Assembly: GCF_021216675.1 (NCBI RefSeq) | Contig: NZ_CP086120.1 | Location: forward strand, 2,834,501-2,898,500 | Length of the DNA stretch: 64,000 nucleotides | Direction: 5' to 3' | From: Streptomyces gobiensis | GTDB lineage: Bacteria > Actinomycetota > Actinomycetes > Streptomycetales > Streptomycetaceae | In this document: positions 10,705-17,800 of the stretch, in pieces | Layout: each line of letters starts with the position of its first letter | Position numbering within the stretch: position 1 is the first letter of the stretch | Made by a program: the position numbers and the translations under genes | Notes under the pieces: generated by a model | What the model was told of the DNA's origin: nothing | The model's input: only the letters and a program-made list of their open reading frames with translations | Database searches by the model: none

Positions 10705-12153
10705 ATGACCACACAGCACCGGCAGCGGGGCAACATCCGGCAGCGCAACGGCGTCTACGAGGTCCGCATCTACGCCGGCCTCGACCCGCTGACCAAGAAG
10801 CGCATCTACCTCTCCGAGAGCGCCCACGACATCAAGAGCGCCGAGAAGGCGCGTACGCGGCTGCTCGCGCAGGCCGACGAGCAGAGACACCCCAAAACCA
10901 AGATCACGGTCGGGTAGGCGATCGACCAGTGGATGGCGGTCGCGCGGCTGGAAGAGGACACCCGCGAGCGGTACGAGATCGCGATCCGCATGCACCTGCG
11001 GCCGATCTTCGGGGAGGTGCAGGCCGCGAAGCTTCATCCACAGGCTGTGGAACTCTTCTATGCGCGATTGGAACGCTGCCGCGAGCAGCGTGAGGGGAAG
11101 CGCAACGGCAGGCCCGACCCCACGACGGGAAAGATCCACGAGTGCAGGCCGCTCTCCAACGGCTACCTGCGTAAGCTGCACTACATCCTTCGGCCGGCCC
11201 TGGAGCGTGCTTTCCGCTGGGACTACATCAGCAGCAACCCCATGGACCTGGTCGACGCACCGCCCGAGGACGAGCCGGAGCCCGATCCGCCCTCGGACGC
11301 CGAGGTCGCGGCCGTGCTCAACAGCGCCTGGCAGCGTGACCTGGACTGGGGCACTCTCCTCTTCCTCGTGGCCGTCACTGGCTGCCGCTGCGGTGAGCTG
11401 TGCGGACTGCGCTGGATGAATGTCGACTTCGACAACAGCGTCCTGTCTGTACGGCGGGCGACCAACAAGCGCAACCGCTTGAAGAAGACCAAGACCAGGC
11501 GAATCCGGCGCATCGCGATTGACCCCCTCACCGTGAGTGTTCTCCGCGACCACCTCGAACGGCACCAGAAGCGGGCCGCCGCCTGCAAAGGGAAGATCAC
11601 GCCCGAGAGCTACGTCTTCTCGCTCGAGCCCGACGGCTCCGAGCCCATCACGAAGAACACCGTCACCCAGCGATACGGGCGCGAAGCCCGCCGCCACAAG
11701 CTCCGCAGCACCCGCCTGCAGTCGCTCCGCGACTACTCGGTCACCGAGCTCATCGTCGCCGGCGTCGACCTCCGCACCGTCTCCGGCCGCCACGGCCACA
11801 GCACGGGCGCCACGACACTGCGGCACTACGCGGCCTGGGTCGAGGTCGCCGACCAGCGCGCCGCCGAGATCCTCCCTGCCCGCCTGCCGGGGCCCCGCGA
11901 CGCCTCGCCTCTGGACGGCGAGCTCGCTCCCTGGGAGAAGGTCACCGCAGAACTCCGCGAGGCCATCGAGGACGGCGTCATGGCGCCCGCCTCCGAGTTC
12001 CCTACGCTTGAGGACCTGGCGGCGACGTACGTGATCTCCCACGGCACCGCACACCGGGCCTTCGCGCAGCTCAAGAAGGAAGGCCTGATCGAGGTCAGCC
12101 GCGGCCGCCGGGCCATCGTCCGCTCCCGGGAGGGTTGCGCCGATGCCTCGTGA
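10705..12153 (+). pseudogene. Tyrosine integrase with in-frame amber and C-terminal GntR-like domain
   Basis: One frame runs from ATG 10705 to 12153 (482 sense codons), broken by TAG at 10915-10917 (codon 71; ...KITVG*AIDQWM...). Codons 1-70 are an arm-binding AP2-like domain. After the stop come a SAM-like core-binding domain and a catalytic domain with Arg in TGCRCGELCGLRW, His in GRHGHS and the nucleophile in RHYAAW. The HxxR motif reads QSLR. The last 75 residues (PWEKVTAELREAIEDGV ... GTAHRAFAQLKKEGLIEVS) form a GntR-type winged helix. No good ribosome site precedes the next start (ATG 10933), so the enzyme is probably inactive unless the amber is read through. It sits directly beside attL. 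Confidence 0.88.
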
Positions 12154-12244
12154 CACCCGCCTGTCGGCCTTCTTCTCCCCAGCGACGGTCGTCCGCGCGT
12201 ACCGTGTGTCACGGGACTCGCGACGACTGCGGGAGGCTCACGCG

Positions 12245-12529
12245 ATGAGCGAGCGGAGCTGGACCATCGAGACGATCTGCGAGGCGCTGAGTAGCCCTGC
12301 AGCCAAGCAGCGGTTCCTCAGTGAGATCAACCGGGCCCCTGTGCACGAGATCGTCACCGTCTTCGCCAAGTGGCAGCGGATCGCTGCCGACCTCGCGGCT
12401 GCCGCCGAGCGCGGACGCGAGCTCGCCCGGGTCGAGGCCGAGACCGGGGAGATCCCCGGCGAGTGGATCGACGTGACCGACCGCATCCAGGCCGAGGCCG
12501 CTGCCGCACGCGCTCGCGGCGTCGCCTGA
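12245..12529 (+). CDS. Small element-borne protein, possible antitoxin partner
   Basis: 94 residues from ATG 12245, chosen because GGGAGG (12231-12236) stands eight bases upstream; an ATG at 12143 overlapping the integrase end would give 128 residues. The sequence is helical and charged: SERSWTIETICEALSSPAAK, then INRAPVHEIVTVFAKWQRIA, ending with GEIPGEWIDVTDRIQAEA. No catalytic motif is visible. Its stop overlaps the next start (TGATG), so the two genes are translationally coupled. The arrangement suggests the antitoxin of a toxin-antitoxin pair, an inference only. Confidence 0.6.
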   Translation: MSERSWTIETICEALSSPAAKQRFLSEINRAPVHEIVTVFAKWQRIAADLAAAAERGRELARVEAETGEIPGEWIDVTDRIQAEAAAARARGVA

Positions 12530-12774
12530 TGACGTTCCGCCTCAAGTACGGCACCGGTACGGAAGCCGTGCAGGACGCCATGCCGCCGGCCGCAAGTGAA
12601 CGGTCACCGCTCGCCCTCGCGGCAGCCTGTGAAGACCCGATCGGCGCGACCGAGCCGTACGGCGAGGACGACGGCGTGGTGCGCATGCTCGTGACCGAGC
12701 ACGTGATCGCCGTGCTCCTGGTCGGCCAGGTGACGAAGACGGTGACCGTGCTGCAGCTCAGCTACACAGGCTGA
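12529..12774 (+). CDS. Small protein, possibly RelE/ParE-like toxin
   Basis: 81 residues starting MTFRLKYGTGTEAVQDAMPP. The pattern of an amphipathic helix, then ALAAACEDPIGATEPYGEDDG, then beta strands (MLVTEHVIAVLLVGQV, KTVTVLQLSY) resembles the compact RelE/ParE fold. The catalytic residues of that family are not clearly present, and the strand usually reading xYRVxY is changed to VIAVLLV. It is coupled to the upstream gene through TGATG. The fold call is moderate and toxicity is unproven. Confidence 0.5.
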   Translation: MTFRLKYGTGTEAVQDAMPPAASERSPLALAAACEDPIGATEPYGEDDGVVRMLVTEHVIAVLLVGQVTKTVTVLQLSYTG

Positions 12775-12816
12775 GCTGTCCGGCTCGGTCGGTGATCCGA
12801 ACACCAGGGGGGAGCC

Positions 12817-13257
12817 ATGAAGCCGGACGGACTGAGCGAGTTCGAGTGGTGGTGGATGCGAATGCGTCATCCACGTGCCGAGCGGTTCTTCCTGTACTAC
12901 CCAAACCAGGAGAACGGCGATCACCAGGTCATCAAAGTCTGCAGCCGCCTCGGCCACGATTCTGCGACCTTGATCTGGAAAATCTGCCATCCGTGCCGCC
13001 GTGGCGTCATCGCCAAGATCTCCATTGTCGATGGCTGGCAGCGGCAGGGCCTGGGACGGCGCTTGGTGCTGCGGGCAATGCAGGACACGGATGGCTACCA
13101 CTGGACCACCTCGGGGCAGTCGCCGATGGCCCAGAAGTTCTTCCCGGCTCTGTCGCAGGAGACCGGGGCGGCCTTCACGCCGCTGGCACCGGTGTGCGAG
13201 CACATCCGGTCAGCTCGCCGCCGGTTCCCCAAGCCCCACCTCGAACACGCTGAGTGA
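12817..13257 (+). CDS. GNAT-type acetyltransferase
   Basis: 146 residues. The acetyl-CoA binding motif A reads ISIVDGWQRQGLGRRLVLRA, with the Q/RxxGxG/A signature as RQGLGR. The N-terminus (KPDGLSEFEWWWMRMRHP) and C-terminus (a basic tail with PKPHLEHAE) are not diagnostic. The start has GGGGGGAG upstream. Substrate is unknown. It is a cargo gene of the element, downstream of the possible toxin-antitoxin pair. Confidence 0.7.
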   Translation: MKPDGLSEFEWWWMRMRHPRAERFFLYYPNQENGDHQVIKVCSRLGHDSATLIWKICHPCRRGVIAKISIVDGWQRQGLGRRLVLRAMQDTDGYHWTTSGQSPMAQKFFPALSQETGAAFTPLAPVCEHIRSARRRFPKPHLEHAE

Positions 13258-13303
13258 TGTGAGCTGTTGACCGGAGGGTGGGGGTCCCGAAATCGCCAGC
13301 GGT

Positions 13304-13401
13304 GTCAGCGAAAAACCGAATATCGCTGACAACGCTGACGGTCGCTGACATGAACGCTGACAGCAAAACTCCTAGTCAGCGTTTTCGCTGACATCGCTGA
13401 C
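13304..13401. repeat. Iteron-like cluster of CGCTGAC heptamers
   Basis: Six direct copies of CGCTGAC lie at 13324, 13333, 13343, 13355, 13386 and 13395 (start positions). Two inverted copies (GTCAGCG) lie at 13304 and 13375. Spacings of the direct copies are about 9-12 bases, close to one helical turn. The block is non-coding and locally AT-richer than its surroundings. Such an array suits a binding site for a replication initiator, excisionase or integrase arm domain. No rep gene is visible in the element. Confidence 0.75.
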
Positions 13402-13479
13402 TCTCTGGCGGGGTCCGCGCTTCCGCCTCCGCTTGTGGACTACGGATGGTTACCCATGTCGATCGGCACATGCGAACGG

Positions 13480-13745
13480 TCGGCATGGTCGGCAACCGTG
13501 AAGAGGGGCTGGGTATCTGGTCGTGACCGGCGCTGTTTCCGCGGCCGACGGCTCGCCGGCCAGTACCTCCGCGACCGTCACCCGCGCGTTGCCCAACCGC
13601 TCAAGATAGTGTTCCGCCGTCTGGAGCGCGGCCTGCACCCGCTGGGCTTCCTCCCGTAGAGCACCACCTCTTCCCGGACCTTCTTCTCCCGAGTCTCCAG
13701 CAGACCGAGCACCGGCGGCACCAGCCACCTCCACGAGCGAGACGA
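13480..13745 (-). pseudogene. Remnant of a coiled-coil protein gene
   Basis: One frame reads VPPVLGLLETREKKVREEV. After a shift near 13660 the next frame reads LREEAQRVQAALQTAEHYL, then ERLGNARVTVAEVLAGEP. Together they form a continuous charged heptad coiled coil. I think related proteins accompany transposons in Streptomyces, but that is memory, not a search. No start codon with a ribosome site is visible, so I treat it as a fragment. Confidence 0.4.
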
Positions 13746-13840
13746 ACGAACGACCCACGCCCATCTCCCCCGCCGCTGACCGGAGTTCATGTCCGCCCCA
13801 GCCCGAATTAAACGATCACGTTCGGAAAGCGGATGGCGTC

Positions 13841-14217
13841 TCAGCGTGGTGTCCAGCCGAGCAGCCAGGCGGCGGGTAGGCCGATCAGCCAGCTGCCGAT
13901 GAGGGTGACGCGGAAGCCGCCCTTGGTCTCGTCCAGTCCGCGCAGCAGTCCGACGCCGATGTCCTGGGGCAGTCGAAGAACTGCGTCACAGCGGCGACGA
14001 GGAGCAGGTTGGTGGAGATGGCGATCTCGACGTGCTCGCCGGGTACGAAGAACGGTGCCAAGATGAGCTCGGGTGCGGCCACGTGGATGACGGCTACCAC
14101 GGTCATGACGGCGACCGCGCAGGCTAGGGCGGTGTTCTTCAGACGCTGGACCGCTTCCAGGTTCTTGAGGGGTTCCCGGCTGACGCCTATGGAGGCGACG
14201 CGGAGTAGGAGGCCCTA
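13841..14217 (-). pseudogene. C-terminal remnant of a MATE-family efflux transporter
   Basis: The minus strand reads LLLRVASIGVSREPLKNLEA, then TVVAVIHVAAPELILAPFFV and STNLLLVAAVTQFFDC. A frameshift near 13970 is followed by DIGVGLLRGLDETKGGFRVT and LIGSWLIGLPAAWLLGW before a TGA at 13841-13843. QFFD, GLLRGLDETKGGF and the final hydrophobic pair are typical of MATE multidrug transporters. The first two thirds are missing. The fragment touches the 3' end of the PPTase gene, marking a recombination joint. Confidence 0.65.
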
Positions 14218-14888
14218 GGCGCCGCCCCGCCCTGTCTTCCCCCTTCGCTGATAGGCGCGCTGTGTTCGCCGGGGCCGGCGAAGGGGGCCAGGACCGCGAG
14301 GGTTGCGACGGCGGGCTGTTGTGGCGGGGTGAGGGGAGACAGCTGCCATCCGTTTGGGTTGGAGTCCTTGCCCAGCCGCTCCAGGTGCGGCCGGGGGTGG
14401 AGAGCTACCTCGATGTCAACCAAGGAGCGCACCAATGGCCACCCGATGGCTTTGGCCACGGCCTCCTTGGCGGTCCAGATCTGGTGGAAGGCTGCCGTCT
14501 TGTCATGTGGCGGCGCCAGGGACAACTCGGCTCGCTCAAGTGCGGTGAGAGCCATCCGCAGCAGGGGCGGGCCGGGCACCTGGAGGGTGGCTTCGATGTC
14601 GATGCCGACGGAAAAGCCTTCGGCCAGTGCGGCCACGGTTGTCAGGCTGCTGTGGGAGACGCTGAGCCCGATGGGCGGCAGGCCGCGCGGGCGCAGGAGC
14701 GCGGGCCGCCCGGCCTCGTCCCGGTACAGGGGGATCTGCTGGGGCGGTAGGTGCAGGGCGTGGCTGGCGGCGAGGGTGAGTAGCCGGCGTCCGCTTCCCA
14801 GCCGCGGTGGCACAGTTGAGGTGTGCCACCACAGCTCGACCTGGCCTGCGGGGCAGCGCAGGTGGGTGTGGAGGAGGGTGGGTGCCAT
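14187..14888 (-). CDS. 4'-phosphopantetheinyl transferase (Sfp type)
   Basis: 233 residues. It moves the phosphopantetheine arm of coenzyme A onto the serine of carrier proteins. Magnesium and CoA motifs are present: GLSVSHSSL, VGIDIEA and WTAKEAVAKAIGWPL. The start lies four bases after the synthase stop, so it is the third gene of the operon and most likely activates the ACP of the first gene. The last residues (GGRQGGAAPRASYSASPP) look non-native and overlap the MATE remnant, so the C-terminus may have been altered by the joint. The catalytic core is complete. Confidence 0.9.
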   Translation of the reverse strand: MAPTLLHTHLRCPAGQVELWWHTSTVPPRLGSGRRLLTLAASHALHLPPQQIPLYRDEAGRPALLRPRGLPPIGLSVSHSSLTTVAALAEGFSVGIDIEATLQVPGPPLLRMALTALERAELSLAPPHDKTAAFHQIWTAKEAVAKAIGWPLVRSLVDIEVALHPRPHLERLGKDSNPNGWQLSPLTPPQQPAVATLAVLAPFAGPGEHSAPISEGGRQGGAAPRASYSASPP

Positions 14889-14892
14889 GGCG

Positions 14893-17800
14893 TTACCCGG
14901 GTACCTGGGCCACAGTGACGGCGTCTATACCGGTGACTTGGGCCAGGATACGGCCGTCCGCTGCGAGGGCGGTGCAAGTGCCGGAGTCGGCTGTGTAGCG
15001 CAAGCTGATGCCGGATGGATGGGTGTGGGCGAAGGAGGCGTCGTCACCTTCGTCGTAGACGGTGACGCGGGCCAGTTGGCGGGGGACGAAGACTGCTTGC
15101 GTCCTGCCGTCCTTCTTGTGCAGCGCGGGGGTGCGAAGCAGGGCGTCAAGCAGTGTGACCGGGATAGGCGTTCCCGGAATGCCGGCGTCGGTCTGGTCGG
15201 CCCGGGGCTTCCATTCCGCGGCGCTGGCTCGCGCGGCAGTGCGCTGGCGTTCAGTGGCCTGGAAGATGCCGGAGAGGCGGACGGGGCAGTCGGGTGCGTA
15301 ATACGGGTCGGTGACCGTGCTCCAGTCGTTCTCGTCGGGCAGGGGGCCGGTTGGAGCGGGGGCCGCGGTGGGCCCTCCCAGAAGGACGGTGGCCCGGAAG
15401 TGCTCACGGTCACGGGCCAGCACTCGGCCGTTGGGCGTGGTGGTGTCCGTGCAGCCGGTTACGGCGATGGCGCGGTGGATGGTGGCCGGGTCGCCGACCA
15501 CCTGGGCAGTGATCTTCAGGGTGGTCGGGGGCCGGCCTTTCAGGGTGCGGACGAACGCGGTGAACGCGATGTCGCGCAGGCTGTGCAGCCGAAGCCCCGG
15601 AGCGAGGGCTTTGCCGGCTTCGGCGGCAAGCGCCAGGAGGAGGGCGCCGGGCACGGTCGGACGGTTGTCGGCGACATGGTCCAGCAAGTAGGGGTGCTGG
15701 TGGAGGTCGAAGGTGACCTGCCAGCGGGCGCTGGTGTGCGACTTCTCGATGGCGGGACCCAGCAGCCCGCGCGCAGGTGGTGAGGGTTTTGGGGCCGGGG
15801 AGGATACTGGGGCTTGGGGTGGGCTGAGGAAGCCGGGGAATTGGTGGTGGAGGGCGCGGCTTTCGGCCTCGCCGATGAAGGCGATCAGGGGTTCGCCGGG
15901 CTGGCGGGAAAGTTCGTCGAGGAAGTGTGCCACCCCCTCGTCAGTGGGCGTCTTGGTGAGTCGGCTCGAGCTGGTGGCCCAGGCATCGCTGATCGGTCCG
16001 GTCCCGAGTCCGGTTTCACCCCAGAGAGTCCAGGCGATGGTGAATTCGCCGCTGGCTTTTCCGGTGGCCTCGGCGGCTGCGGCGAGGAAGTCATTGGGCG
16101 GGGCATAGATGCTTTCACCGGGCAACCCCATCACCGAGGCCATGGAGCCGAAGTTGCACCACAGGCTTGGCGCGAGGGTGCCGGAGAAGGCCGCGCGCAG
16201 GTGGTGGTAGCCCTTGACTTTGACGTCGCGGATGTGGTGGAGGGCCGTGGTGTCCAGCCGGGTGATTTCCCCTGGGTAGTGCAGGCCCGCGCCGTGGACG
16301 AGCAGGTCGACGTGCCCGTCGCTGACGCGCACGTGATTCGCAGCGGTCTCGACCGCGGTGGGGTCGGTGACGTCGCAGGTGAGGAAGTGCACGCTGTCGG
16401 CGCCGCACAGCCCGCGTAGCGTGAGCAGGTTGCGCTGTGATTCGCGGGCGTTGAGCAGCCTGTTGAAGGCGGCGTTGATGTCCCGTACCGATCGGGACGC
16501 ATCGTTGGCGCGCTGCTCGCTGATGTAGCGGGCGCGCTGGGCGGGAAGTTGATCGTCGGTGGCGTCCAGGAGCTCGGCTGGAACATCGGTGAGACGGCTG
16601 GAGCCGAGCAGCCACAGCTTCAGCGGCATGCGACGGGCCAGACCGAGCATGCAGGCGGCGGTGATGCCGCGGGCGCCGCCGGTGACCACGACGACGGCTC
16701 CGGGCTCGAGCGGCAGTGTGCCAGGGGGCGTCTTACGGGGGCTGAGGCGCTGCACAAGCCGGGTCTGCGCGTTGTGCATGACGACCGGGAATCCCTGGTG
16801 GCGCTCGGCCTCGGCGGCCAGCGCCTTCAGCGCGGATGTCGGCTCTCGGGTGTCGGTGAGCAGTGCGGTGACGGTGCAGCCGGTCATCTCCCAGGCGAGG
16901 CTCTTGGCGAGTCCGGTGAGGAGGCTCGCGTAGGGGTGAGGGGCCTGACGGACAAAGGGTGTGAGCACGGTTGTGGCCAGCGATCCGCCGCTGTTCAGGG
17001 AGCCGTGGAGGGCCTGTACGGCCAGGAATGTTGCTTCCTGGACGGCGGCGAGGGATGGCCAGCTGGGGGCGCCGTGCAGTGACGCGACGACGCGTACGTG
17101 CTGGAAGGGCGGCGTGGTCCCGCTCAGTGCGTCGCCCACCGCTTGCGCGAGGTCGTCATCGGCTCGGACGGCGAGCAGGTGGCAGAAGGGGCTGCTGCGC
17201 ACCATGGGACGCAGGACTGTACTGCTTGCCGGGTCCGCGATGATCAGGGTGCGGGATGGGAGTATCGGCCCGGAGGGTTCGGCGTGAAGCGGTCCCGCGG
17301 GGTGCCATTGGGGCAGGTAGCGGGAGGTCTTCCTGCGCGTCTGGCCGGACGCTGCTTCGGCGGGGAGTTGCTTGATCACGGTCATGAGATCATCTGCTGC
17401 CAGGTAGGTGCGGTCTTCGGTGGTCTGTGGGCGCTTCGGCAGGCGGACAAGTGCATCCGACAGGTGCTCTAGGACGGGCCAGGCATGGTCGCGGGCGGTA
17501 GAGACCCGGGCGAGTGCGATAAGGAAGGCGCCCTCCGCCGGCGCGGTCTCGCTCAGCTCGTGCAACTGTGCATACAGCGGCTCGCTGCCGCCGCTTACCC
17601 CGATGACGAGGGCCAAGTCCAGTTCGCCATGACGTAGGTAGCGTTCGGCGGTGCGCAGCGCGGTGCGGCCGGAGGTGGTGCCGGTGTCGAGGGTCATGGT
17701 GGGCCCGTGCAGATCGTGGTGGTTCGCGATACGTGCCGCGATGATGTTGGGCATCAGGCCGGGCAGGGAGTCCTCACCTGTGGCCGGGGCCCGGGATCGC

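Noticed and set aside
13435..13659. Plus-strand frame starting MDYGWLPMSIGTCERSAW
   Set aside because: It is antisense to the coiled-coil remnant and has no supporting features or ribosome site.
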